Program-made: the position numbers and the translations under genes | Notes under the pieces: model-generated | Told to the model about the DNA's origin: nothing | Databases searched by the model: none | Seen by the model: only the letters and a program-made list of their open reading frames with translations | Part shown: positions 36,990 to 44,672 of the stretch, piece by piece | Position numbering within the stretch: the stretch's first letter is position 1 | Layout of the letters: every line of letters starts with the position of its first letter | Assembly: GCF_000368085.1 (NCBI RefSeq) | Contig: NZ_KB849239.1 | Coordinates: 1,583,082 to 1,647,081, forward strand | DNA from: Acinetobacter nosocomialis NIPH 2119 | Lineage (GTDB): Bacteria > Pseudomonadota > Gammaproteobacteria > Pseudomonadales > Moraxellaceae | Direction of reading: 5' to 3' | DNA length: 64,000 nucleotides

Positions 36990-37406
36990 GAATATTCTCT
37001 TAACCTCAAAATATGACACAAACAAAAGGATGATAATTTTAGTCATCCACCATAATGAAATTATTGCTTTGAAAGCATCATTTTCGGTACGGTTTATCCT
37101 TCATATAAAGCTTTTAAAAACTATTTTTATATCACTACAAACCAATAATTTTTAAAATCATTCCTATACAAAGTATACTTTATACCATTTAATTCACAAA
37201 ACTATTATTAGACTATGCCGAAATCGTCATTATTTTATTGTATTTAACCAAGCAAATCGTCATAAATACCAGCATACTACCCTGTTCTCCTGACGGGAAA
37301 CTGTCAAAAATTCTTATCCATTGAGCTGATTATTCCTTACAAGGTAAAAATTTTTATCTTGTAGAAATCTTGCTGCATAAAACTTTCAGAGTTTGAGTCA
37401 CTTCAT
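36990..37406. other. 417-bp divergent promoter region between GntR and DMT genes
   Basis: No gene is supported here. It is AT-rich and contains the AAAGTATACTTT palindrome at 37170-37181. GACGGGAAACTGTC near 37292 is a weak dyad. Confidence 0.55.
37170..37181. promoter_or_regulatory. GTATAC palindrome upstream of the GntR gene
   Basis: AAAGTATACTTT is a perfect 12-bp palindrome with the same GTATAC centre as the longer sites at 26939 and 39411. TATAC also stands on each side (CTATACAA and TTATACC). It is about 180 bp from the GntR start and 226 bp from the divergent DMT gene. Confidence 0.5.
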
Positions 37407-38315
37407 ATGAGTACGCCAACAGAAGCAAAATTTTCCCTGACTTATTATACGGGTTTCTTATCTGTACTATTTGCTGCTTTTCTATGGGGTACGGCAGGCA
37501 CTGCAGCATCTTTTGCAAAGGGCATCAGTCCACTTGTAATTGCTACTATTTCTGTGGGCTTCGGTGGTTTAATTCACACATTTTTAAGTTTAAAAGCCAT
37601 TAAAAAAGATTACCGAAAGCTTTTTGGCTATAAAACCAAAGTTTTGATTGCCGTCATTGTTTCTATTCTTTGTCCATTTGCTTTTTATTCTTCGGTTTCA
37701 TTAGCTGGTGTTTCTATTGGTACTGTTATTTCAATTGGTTGCGCCCCTTTGTTTTCAGTCATGCTTGAGTGGCTATTAGATAAACGTAAGCTTTCTTTAA
37801 AATGGCTTATCAGTTTTATTCTTGGCTTTTTAGGAGTTATTTTACTCTCATATGCAGGCGAACATAGTCACCAACATCAAGGCGTTCAATCCGAACGGCT
37901 ATTAGGTGTATTTTTTGGCTTACTCTCAAGTCTGAGTTATGCATCATATTCATGGATTATGAAAAATTTAATCCATAAAGGCATCGACTCAAGAGCTGCA
38001 ATGGGCGTGATCTTTGGGATTTCAGCAGTTCTGTTATTACCTACTTTATTAATTACAGCAACTCACCTATTTAATTATCCAAATAATATTTGGGTGGCAC
38101 TTTATATCCCAATCGTACCTATGTTCTTAGGCTATTTATTTTTTAGCTTTGGTTTAAAACGTATTCCAGCCAGTCAAGCCATGACGTTAGCTTTGGTTGA
38201 AATTCCTGTTGCAGCGTTATTGGCAGTTGTTGTCGTAGGCGAAAGTTTAACAATGAATAGTTATTTAGGTTTAGTTTTAATATTCCTCTGCGTTATTGTT
38301 CTCACTAAAAAATAA
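37407..38315 (+). CDS. EamA/DMT-family membrane transporter
   Basis: This 302-residue protein has ten predicted helices in two EamA repeats (LSVLFAAFLWGTAGTAASFAKG and GVFFGLLSSLSYASYSWIMKNL begin the halves). Members export or import small metabolites, amino acids or sugars. It diverges from the GntR gene and converges on the DapA-like gene, so it probably belongs to the hydroxyproline regulon, though its substrate cannot be assigned. Confidence 0.85.
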   Translation: MSTPTEAKFSLTYYTGFLSVLFAAFLWGTAGTAASFAKGISPLVIATISVGFGGLIHTFLSLKAIKKDYRKLFGYKTKVLIAVIVSILCPFAFYSSVSLAGVSIGTVISIGCAPLFSVMLEWLLDKRKLSLKWLISFILGFLGVILLSYAGEHSHQHQGVQSERLLGVFFGLLSSLSYASYSWIMKNLIHKGIDSRAAMGVIFGISAVLLLPTLLITATHLFNYPNNIWVALYIPIVPMFLGYLFFSFGLKRIPASQAMTLALVEIPVAALLAVVVVGESLTMNSYLGLVLIFLCVIVLTKK

Positions 38316-38326
38316 ATAATATAAGT

Positions 38327-38358
38327 AAAAAGAGGCTAAATCATTAGCCTCTTTTTTT
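38327..38358. terminator. Bidirectional terminator between DMT and DapA-like genes
   Basis: AAAAAGAGGCTAA and TTAGCCTCTTTTT form a 13-bp stem with a 4-nt loop, U-tracts on both strands, between convergent stop codons. Confidence 0.88.
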
Positions 38359-38370
38359 ATAGATATTTGC

Positions 38371-39306
38371 TTAGATTTCAGCTGACCAGTTACGGTACCA
38401 AGTACGGAATAATTCATACTGAGTTTCAACGTATTTACGTTGTGATTCACTCAATGCATCCGTCTCGTTAAAATGTAAGGTATATTCTTTATCACCATTA
38501 AGTACCATTAAGTACTTGTAATAAAGGACTAAATCAGTACCTTCATCAAAAGATGATAAAACTTCTAAAGCGTTTGATAATTCTTGTGCCAAACGACGAG
38601 CTTTTGCATCACCTGCTGCAGCTTTCTTACTAAGGTCGACCAACTGTAAAACTTCTTTAGGTAAAGCATTACCAATGCCTGTAATTGCACCCGTTGCATT
38701 GCAGTTAACAAAGCCATGGAAAACTTGAGTATCTACGCCAGCCATTAATGTCACAGAGTCATCTTGAGAAGTGATGAACTCGGCTGCATAACGCATATCA
38801 GCAGCACCGCCAAACTCTTTAAAACCAATTAAGTTTGGAAACTCACGACGCAATTCAAAAAACAAATCTGCACGAGTCGCAAATCCATAATACGGGCTAT
38901 TGTAAATTACCGCAGGTAAGCTAGGTGCAGCTTTTAGAATCGCAGAAAAGTGTGCCTTTTGTGCAGTTGGTGATGCACCACGTGATAATACACGTGGAAT
39001 TACCATAAGCCCTTGTGCACCTACTTTTTCTGCATGAGCTGCATGAGAAACTGCTTCTTTTGAATTAACTGCCCCAGTACCCACAATTGTCGGAATACCG
39101 GCAGCTACAAGTCGTGCTACACCTTCTTGACGTTGAGCTTCGGTCAATAAAGGCCAATCGCCCATCGAACCACAATACACTACCGCACTCATTCCCGCTT
39201 CAATAAGCTCATGCCCTTTTCTCACAAGCGCATCAAAATCTGGCTCACGGTTAGAAGTACATGGAGTCATTAGCGCCGGGATACATCCTGTGAAGATATT
39301 ACTCAT
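38371..39306 (-). CDS. Delta1-pyrroline-4-hydroxy-2-carboxylate deaminase (DapA family)
   Basis: This 311-residue DapA/NAL-superfamily lyase has the Schiff-base lysine in NLIGFKEFGGAADM and the tyrosine in VIYNSPYYG. The hydroxyproline pathway uses a DapA-like enzyme to deaminate and dehydrate the pyrroline product to alpha-ketoglutarate semialdehyde. True dihydrodipicolinate synthase is about 292 residues and has different active-site loops, and lysine genes are absent here. GAGG precedes the ATG. It is separated from the other pathway genes by the GntR and DMT genes but has the same palindrome upstream. Confidence 0.85.
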   Translation of the reverse strand: MSNIFTGCIPALMTPCTSNREPDFDALVRKGHELIEAGMSAVVYCGSMGDWPLLTEAQRQEGVARLVAAGIPTIVGTGAVNSKEAVSHAAHAEKVGAQGLMVIPRVLSRGASPTAQKAHFSAILKAAPSLPAVIYNSPYYGFATRADLFFELRREFPNLIGFKEFGGAADMRYAAEFITSQDDSVTLMAGVDTQVFHGFVNCNATGAITGIGNALPKEVLQLVDLSKKAAAGDAKARRLAQELSNALEVLSSFDEGTDLVLYYKYLMVLNGDKEYTLHFNETDALSESQRKYVETQYELFRTWYRNWSAEI

Positions 39307-39410
39307 AATTATTCCTCAGTAATATAGTTAAAACTATTGGTAGTTGTACTTTTGAGTTAATCCATCTCAAAAGTTATGGAATGGGTATCAATAGCTGTCC
39401 AATCATTCTT

Positions 39411-39430
39411 CATATATCGTATACGATATA
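39411..39430. promoter_or_regulatory. GTATAC palindrome upstream of the DapA-like gene
   Basis: CATATATCGTATACGATATA is identical over 20 bp to the permease site at 26939. The palindromic part is 18 bp, centred on GTATAC. It is 105 bp upstream of the deaminase start codon. Two identical long palindromes 12 kb apart at two genes of one pathway strongly suggest one regulator. Confidence 0.75.
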
Positions 39431-39659
39431 CACAAAAAAGAATAGTCTTTGTTCTAAAATTCTTTTTGTCTAAAAAAAATTTAGGAAAAACAAAGGCAAA
39501 AACTCTAGAACTAATAAATAAAATAAGTTTTGAAAGCTTTTTTCTAATTTATTAATAATAACGATTCAAAAATTAAACGAGGCTGCAGAAAAGATTAAAA
39601 AAGATACAGGGAACATTAGCCATTAGTCGCACTTCCCTATTTTTACTCATTTTTACTGG

Positions 39660-39767
39660 TAAAGTGCTTTACATGGTTTGATACAACCTACTTAACTCAG
39701 ATGCATAATTCACCTGTTACCTGCATCTGAAGTTTTTCTGCCTCTAGTCCGCTAGGGGCTTTTTTTT
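39660..39767 (+). ncRNA. Candidate small RNA with a rho-independent terminator
   Basis: The plus strand has TCAGATGCA...TGCATCTGA (39697-39730, perfect 9-bp stem) followed by GCCTCTAG-TCCG-CTAGGGGC (39740-39759, one wobble) and TTTTTTTT. This is a typical 3' end of an sRNA. No plus-strand gene lies within 1.3 kb upstream, so the terminator needs its own transcript. The 5' end is a guess; no convincing promoter was found. Confidence 0.5.
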
Positions 39768-39854
39768 GTAATAGATAAAAACTGCTATATCAGCTTCATA
39801 AGCATAGCGAAAAGCAATATCCTCTCTTCCATTCTTCTTAAACTAAAAGAATAA

Positions 39855-39879
39855 AAGCCCATCTTTTGACAGGCTTTCT
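39855..39879 (-). terminator. Terminator of the I78 lipoprotein gene
   Basis: On the minus strand AAAGCC and GGGCTTTT form a stem followed by a T-rich tail (TTATTCTTTT), about 35 bp after the stop codon. Confidence 0.6.
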
Positions 39880-39912
39880 TATTCAGTCTTCTATCAATTT
39901 TTAGTTAAAAAA

Positions 39913-40347
39913 TTAACCGCAGTTCGCGTTGGTAATTTTTTTAGTTGCTGGATCAATGGTAACAGTTACTCGGTTTGAACGGTAATCCATCGTCATTGGC
40001 TGACCAGGAGCTACTTTACGTACAATTTCTGACTTCGTTTTTTGCTTAATTTGGTCATCAGTTAAGCCAGATAACCCCACTAATTTTTGAGCTTCTTCTG
40101 CTACGCAGTTAGCTTGGTTATCACGGAATAATTTCCACTCTTCGACCACTTGACCATTTGGCAGATGACAATATCCAACCTGACCATTTGTTTCATTTCT
40201 AATTTCTAATTTTCCGCCTTGTTCAACACAATATTGACTTGCCGGATTTGGTGAACCAATTTTTGGTGGAGTTAATTCTTTATGCTGTACTGCTGAACAA
40301 GCCGTTAACGAAACAAGCGCTAATCCAAGAAAGATAGTTTTTTTCAT
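39913..40347 (-). CDS. Lipoprotein with DUF333 and I78 peptidase-inhibitor domains
   Basis: This 144-residue protein begins with a lipoprotein signal (MKKTIFLGLALVSLTAC, lipobox LTAC), so it is membrane-anchored in the envelope. A DUF333 segment follows (NPASQYCVEQGGKLEIRN...GYCHLPNGQVVEEWKLFRD), then a C-terminal I78 elastase-inhibitor-like segment (AQKLVGLSGLTDDQIK, ...PGQPMTMDYRSNRVTVTID...NANCG). Such proteins are thought to block serine proteases; the inhibitory role here is inferred from the family. It stands alone with its own terminator. Confidence 0.85.
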   Translation of the reverse strand: MKKTIFLGLALVSLTACSAVQHKELTPPKIGSPNPASQYCVEQGGKLEIRNETNGQVGYCHLPNGQVVEEWKLFRDNQANCVAEEAQKLVGLSGLTDDQIKQKTKSEIVRKVAPGQPMTMDYRSNRVTVTIDPATKKITNANCG

Positions 40348-40507
40348 AAATTTTACTTCTTACTAAAAAAACTAAAGATATCAAAAAAATTCATGTTTTA
40401 TATAAACTGTTTACAATAAAAAACCTTCATAGAGAGTAACTTATAAAATAATTAATTATTCCAAGCGGTACATTATTAGCAATAGAATCAATTAACAAAT
40501 TTGTGCA

Positions 40508-40960
40508 CTATAATCTTTCTAAAATACGTGCCCCAACGCCTTCTTGTCCCAATACATCATTTGGATTTCTTAGTGGACATTGTTCTAATGACAAGCACCC
40601 ACAACCTATACACCAATCCATTTCATCTCTAAGTCGCGTAAGTTTTTGAATACGATCATCCAAACTTTTCCGCCAATCAAGAGATAACTCTTTCCATTGC
40701 TGTGCAGTTAATTTAGACCCCATCGGATACTTACTTAAAGCTTGTTTAATTTCATCTAATGGAATCCCAACTTTTTGGGCAATTTTAATGATCGCAATGT
40801 AACGCAACACCACTAAAGTAAAACGACGTTGATTACCATTGGTTCTTATACTTTTAATTAAACCTTTAGACTCGTAAAAATGAAGCGTTGAAACTGCAAC
40901 ACCACTGCGTTTTGCAACTTCACCTACAGTCAACAAACGGCTTTGATTCGTTTCAGTCAT
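40508..40960 (-). CDS. soxR: Redox-sensitive MerR-family activator SoxR
   Basis: This 150-residue MerR protein has the SoxR layout: helix-turn-helix [27 protein letters not shown], a dimerisation helix and a C-terminal [2Fe-2S] motif [12 protein letters not shown] (C-x2-C-x-C-x5-C) followed by PLRNP. The cluster senses redox-cycling compounds or superoxide. No soxS is adjacent, as expected outside enterics, so it probably acts directly on target genes elsewhere. Confidence 0.93.
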   Translation of the reverse strand: MTETNQSRLLTVGEVAKRSGVAVSTLHFYESKGLIKSIRTNGNQRRFTLVVLRYIAIIKIAQKVGIPLDEIKQALSKYPMGSKLTAQQWKELSLDWRKSLDDRIQKLTRLRDEMDWCIGCGCLSLEQCPLRNPNDVLGQEGVGARILERL

Positions 40961-41171
40961 TTCTATTAATCACAACTTTAGTTGAGGTTTTATAAAAGGA
41001 TGCTTAAACTTTGTCAAATAAGACAATTTAATTTTAACAGTTCAAGCATTTAGAATATTTATCTAAATTTTAAACTACTAGAATGAATTAAGAATATATA
41101 TCCAAAAACGAACAAAAAACAATCAAACCTTTTAAATTAATATTTCAGGTCAGGCCATATAAAACAAAATG

Positions 41172-41459
41172 CTATGGTCTATTTTCACAGCCACAAACCC
41201 AAAACATATTGTAAACAAATGGCATAGGTGCGCTGAGTGGATAGACTTTAGCTTCTTCTATTTTATATGTCTTTTTTCTCGATTCGATATGTAAAATATT
41301 ATCACAGCGTGCAATCACTGTTCCTTTTTTATATAGCTTTTTTCTTTCATTTTTTGCATCAAATTTATATACCAAAAAGTAAACTTTTTCCCCTACCTCT
41401 ATATTTGAATGATTAACCATAATGTAACCATTACAATACTTACATTGCCAATCGTCCAT
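41172..41459 (-). CDS. Small protein with paired CxxC/CGC cysteines, unknown function
   Basis: This 95-residue protein has CKYC near the N terminus and CGC near the C terminus, which suggests a zinc-binding site joining its ends. The middle reads like a beta-rich SH3-like or KOW-like domain (IEVGEKVYFLVYKF, KGTVIARCDNILHIES, KTYKIEEAKVYPL). I do not recognise the family. It is isolated, AT-rich and next to a 425-bp very AT-rich gap, so it may be acquired. Confidence 0.55.
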   Translation of the reverse strand: MDDWQCKYCNGYIMVNHSNIEVGEKVYFLVYKFDAKNERKKLYKKGTVIARCDNILHIESRKKTYKIEEAKVYPLSAPMPFVYNMFWVCGCENRP

Positions 41460-41884
41460 ATCTTAAAATATCACATACTCAAATTAAAAAAATAGAATAA
41501 CTGTTTTAGTATAAATTTAATAAAAATATAAATCTAAAAAAATATTTAAAATTAAAAAATAATACTTATTTGTGACGTTTATCACACTAATTGGCTGTCA
41601 AATTATAAAAAATAAATATATAAAAGACAAATAGTTAACAAAATATAAAATAATTATCATTTTCAATTAGATCAAATATTTTAAAATCAAACTTAATACT
41701 TATAAAATTACATAAACATAATATTTATATTATTATATAAAATAAAAAATAATTTAAATTATTTTTTTAAGAACTATATTAAAATCAATAATTAAATATT
41801 TTTCATCTTGAATTGAAAAAAATTCACTCCTATATTTATTTAAAAAACTTAGAATATATAGAAATATATCTTGATTTTTTCCTT
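41460..41884. other. Extremely AT-rich 425-bp gap upstream of queH
   Basis: Long A/T runs dominate and G or C is rare from about 41500 to 41800. No gene is supported; the TTG-initiated frame from 41813 lacks homology before residue 25. This is typical of xenogeneic-silencer (H-NS-type) target DNA or of decayed sequence. Confidence 0.5.
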
Positions 41885-42544
41885 ATGACTACTCAGAGAC
41901 AAAAACTTGAACTTCCTTTAGGACATAATAAATTATTACTTCATTCATATTGTGCTCCCTGTTCTGGAGAAGTCATGGAAGCATTAATTGAGTCCAATAT
42001 AGACTTTTCTATATTCTTTTATAATCCTAATATCCATCCAGTGAAAGAATATCTCATTCGTAAAGAGGAAAATATTCGATTTGCAGAGAAACATAATATT
42101 CCGTTTATTGATGCAGATTATGACACAGACAATTGGTTTGCTCGTGCTAAAGGAATGGAAAATGAACCTGAACGTGGTATTCGATGTACCATGTGTTTTG
42201 ATATGCGCTTTGAACGTACTGCTTTATACGCTTATGAACATGGTTTTAGCTTAATCAGTAGTTCTTTAGGCATTTCAAGATGGAAAAATATGACACAAAT
42301 CAACGATTGCGGGATTCGCGCTGCTTCACACTATCCAGAAATCCAGTACTGGGACTACAACTGGCGAAAAAATGGTGGCTCTAGCCGTATGATTGAAATT
42401 AGTAAGCGTGAAGAATTCTATCAGCAAGAATATTGTGGTTGTGTCTATTCTTTACGTGATACAAATCGCTGGCGTATGAGTAATGGCCGAGATCGTATTA
42501 AACTTGGTGTTAAGTTTTATAGTAATGCTATGGAAGAAGATTAA
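41885..42544 (+). CDS. queH: Epoxyqueuosine reductase QueH
   Basis: QueH reduces epoxyqueuosine to queuosine in tRNA, the last step of queuosine synthesis, replacing QueG in some bacteria. The 219-residue frame from the ATG at 41885 ([11 protein letters not shown]) fits. The cysteine pairs that hold the iron-sulfur and metal site are visible: [34 protein letters not shown] and YCGCVYSL. The frame is open from a TTG at 41813, but those 24 codons are AT-rich leader and unrelated to the family. Confidence 0.92.
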   Translation: MTTQRQKLELPLGHNKLLLHSYCAPCSGEVMEALIESNIDFSIFFYNPNIHPVKEYLIRKEENIRFAEKHNIPFIDADYDTDNWFARAKGMENEPERGIRCTMCFDMRFERTALYAYEHGFSLISSSLGISRWKNMTQINDCGIRAASHYPEIQYWDYNWRKNGGSSRMIEISKREEFYQQEYCGCVYSLRDTNRWRMSNGRDRIKLGVKFYSNAMEED

Positions 42545-42859
42545 AAATCTCTCTAGCTATTTAAAAATAAATAAGTTAATTATATTTATTTCATTTTCTA
42601 AATTTTTAACCTTAAATAAAAAGAGCCACATCTGGAGAATGTGGCTAAAAGGTGTACTTAGACGAGCTTTGATGTTTTTATAATAATTAAGTTAGCTTAA
42701 AATAATATTAATAAAAATTTTTTATTTTAAAAACTCATAAAAATAAGCAATTTCTTTTCTCATTAGATTTATTGTGTTAGTTTTTAATACTTTAATGTTT
42801 CTATAAACTATTTATATCCAACATATAATTTCATCAATCAGTCAGAATGAAGTGTAATT
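42545..42859. other. 315-bp intergenic region with a hairpin oriented to the minus strand
   Basis: Apart from the hairpin at 42624-42646 I see only AT-rich sequence and the promoter region of the acetyltransferase gene. Confidence 0.55.
42624..42646 (-). terminator. Terminator-like hairpin, U-tract on the minus strand
   Basis: AGCCACAT and ATGTGGCT form a perfect 8-bp stem with a 7-nt loop. Read on the minus strand it is followed by CTTTTTATTT, read on the plus strand by CTAAAAGG. No minus-strand gene lies upstream of it within the gap, so it suggests a short minus-strand transcript, or is a poor plus-strand terminator for queH. Confidence 0.45.
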
Positions 42860-43318
42860 ATGATTCAAAATGAAATAATCAAAGTCTCGCCAGTTCAACA
42901 ACAAGACTATACTCAATGGTTAGAATATTGGGTTGCCTATCAAAATTTCTATCAGGTCAATTTACCCCTCCATATCACAAAAATGACTTGGGATCGTTTT
43001 TTCGATGAAAAAGAACCCATTTATTGTGCTGTTGCCAAAAATAAACAAGGTATCTTAGGTTTTGTCACTTATATGTTTCATCGGTCTACTTGGGCAGAAA
43101 ATAACTACTGTTATTTAGAAGATCTGTATGTATCACCTGAAGTTCGTGGAAGACACATTGGCAAGCAACTTATTGAGTATGTTCAGAAGCAAGCCACCGA
43201 ACATAACTGCGACCGTTTATACTGGCATACACAAGAAAGTAATCATACCGCTCAAAAACTCTACGACTGGATTGCACAAAAGCCCGGCGTTATTCAATAT
43301 CGTATGTCTTTAACCTAA
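42860..43318 (+). CDS. GNAT-family N-acetyltransferase
   Basis: This 152-residue acetyl-CoA transferase shows motif A of the GNAT fold, LEDLYVSPEVRGRHIGKQLIEYV (R/Q-x2-G-x-G/A form), and a C-terminal ANHTAQKLYDWIAQKPG-like segment with NHTAQKLYD. It resembles enzymes that acetylate free amines. Substrate is not deducible. It ends in a bidirectional terminator with the YcaQ gene. Confidence 0.87.
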   Translation: MIQNEIIKVSPVQQQDYTQWLEYWVAYQNFYQVNLPLHITKMTWDRFFDEKEPIYCAVAKNKQGILGFVTYMFHRSTWAENNYCYLEDLYVSPEVRGRHIGKQLIEYVQKQATEHNCDRLYWHTQESNHTAQKLYDWIAQKPGVIQYRMSLT

Positions 43319-43324
43319 CAAGTA

Positions 43325-43358
43325 AAAACACCAAAAGCCTTAATTCTTTTGGTGTTTT
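43325..43358. terminator. Bidirectional terminator between GNAT and YcaQ genes
   Basis: AAAACACCAAAAG and CTTTTGGTGTTTT form a perfect 13-bp stem with an 8-nt loop and T-rich flanks on both strands. Confidence 0.88.
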
Positions 43359-43384
43359 ATTTTTAAACCTAGAATAATGTTTAT

Positions 43385-44542
43385 TTAATTCTTGCTGCGA
43401 ATAAGCTTACTTACTTTATCATTAACAGTTAAACATTGGTTAAATGCTGCGAAACGTTTGAGTTCTTGCTCTAACTCGAAAAAGAAATGCTCTTTATCTT
43501 TCACTGTTTTTTCTAAATGTAAGCTAATTACCTCTAACTCTTTCACACTCCGATGCGCTTTACAGTCAATTCGGCCGACCAACTCATCTTGATAGAGAAT
43601 AGGTAAACAGAAATATCCAAATATCCGTTTGGCTGCTGGTACATAACATTCGATCCGATAATCAAACTCGAATAAAGAAGTTAAGCGGTCACGATGTATA
43701 AGCGAGTTATCAAAAGGCGAAAGTATTTTTAAACCAAATTCACTATCCACTTTTTGCTCTATTGCTGCTACATCCACATATAGGCTTTGACCGTCAGCAA
43801 GTTTAACCGCTGATACAATACCAGCATCAACCTGCTCTTTGAGCACAACACGCATAGCCTCTTTTAAATCATTTTTCTTTAAATGAACTAATTGTTTCCA
43901 TGTAAATGCCCCATGTGCTCGAAGCGTATTATTAAATAAATACTGCGCATATTCGTAAAGCGTGGGCATTGTTAAATCAATATTTTCAGGCAAGCAACGC
44001 TCAGTCAAATCATAGACTTTTTCCATACCGTTACGCTCACAAATCATCAGATCGCCCTGCATATATAACTGCTCAAAAGCACGGCGTCCCGGACCTGTAT
44101 TCCACCAATTCCCTAAACTTTTTTTATTTTTCTTGTCAATATCACGTAATCGAATTTTACCTTCAGCACGAACACGCGCCAATATTTCATTCATCAGGTG
44201 TTGATCACCTCTATTGAAATAACGGCTTTCCCCTTTCTTAACCGACATCATGGCAGGTAAAGCATAGCGATAATCTTTCATAGGAAGATAAGACGCCGCA
44301 TGATACCAATATTCAAAAATTTGACGTTCGCGAACCAAACTATTTAAATGGCTTAACTCATAGTCACACACTCGGTTCCATAATATATGGTGATGAGCAC
44401 GCTCAACCACAGAGATGGTATCAATCTGCACATATCCTAAATGTTCAATCGCCTGTAAGGTTCCATCTACTCCTGTCGCAAATGGACTATTTTTTCCTAA
44501 GCCTTGTTTAAGTAAGGCAATTTTTTTCAAAGAAGATGTCAT
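43385..44542 (-). CDS. YcaQ/AlkX-type winged-helix DNA glycosylase
   Basis: This 385-residue protein is of the DUF1006/HTH_42 family that includes E. coli YcaQ (AlkX), which unhooks DNA interstrand crosslinks. The family's QxD signature is in GYVQIDTISVVERAHHHILWNRV, near residue 35-55. Tandem winged-helix domains follow and the C terminus contains the conserved IERDPFDNSLIHRDR-like stretch (PFDNSLIHRDRLTSLFEFDYRIECYVPAAKR, read in two parts). Start at the ATG at 44542 (MTSSLKKIALLKQ) or nine bases earlier. It is monocistronic. Confidence 0.88.
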   Translation of the reverse strand: MTSSLKKIALLKQGLGKNSPFATGVDGTLQAIEHLGYVQIDTISVVERAHHHILWNRVCDYELSHLNSLVRERQIFEYWYHAASYLPMKDYRYALPAMMSVKKGESRYFNRGDQHLMNEILARVRAEGKIRLRDIDKKNKKSLGNWWNTGPGRRAFEQLYMQGDLMICERNGMEKVYDLTERCLPENIDLTMPTLYEYAQYLFNNTLRAHGAFTWKQLVHLKKNDLKEAMRVVLKEQVDAGIVSAVKLADGQSLYVDVAAIEQKVDSEFGLKILSPFDNSLIHRDRLTSLFEFDYRIECYVPAAKRIFGYFCLPILYQDELVGRIDCKAHRSVKELEVISLHLEKTVKDKEHFFFELEQELKRFAAFNQCLTVNDKVSKLIRSKN

Positions 44543-44672
44543 AAAAATCAAATATTATTGTATTCATTTCAAATCTAAAAATTTCAGAATCATCCTATCA
44601 CTATTCTTTAATATTCTTTGCAACTAAATCGTATTTCTTTAGATATGTAATATTCTCTACTCACATAAAAAT

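Larger units (their letters stand above)
39307..39912. other. 606-bp intergenic region with operator and candidate small RNA
   Basis: No protein gene is supported. It holds the GTATAC palindrome (39411-39430), an AT-rich stretch (39431-39600), the hairpin pair with a U-run at 39697-39767, and the minus-strand terminator of the lipoprotein gene at 39855-39879. Confidence 0.65.

Noticed and set aside
38371..39306. Annotation as dihydrodipicolinate synthase (dapA) for lysine synthesis
   Set aside because: It is longer than DapA, sits among hydroxyproline genes and shares an operator-like palindrome with the permease. The deaminase role fits better.
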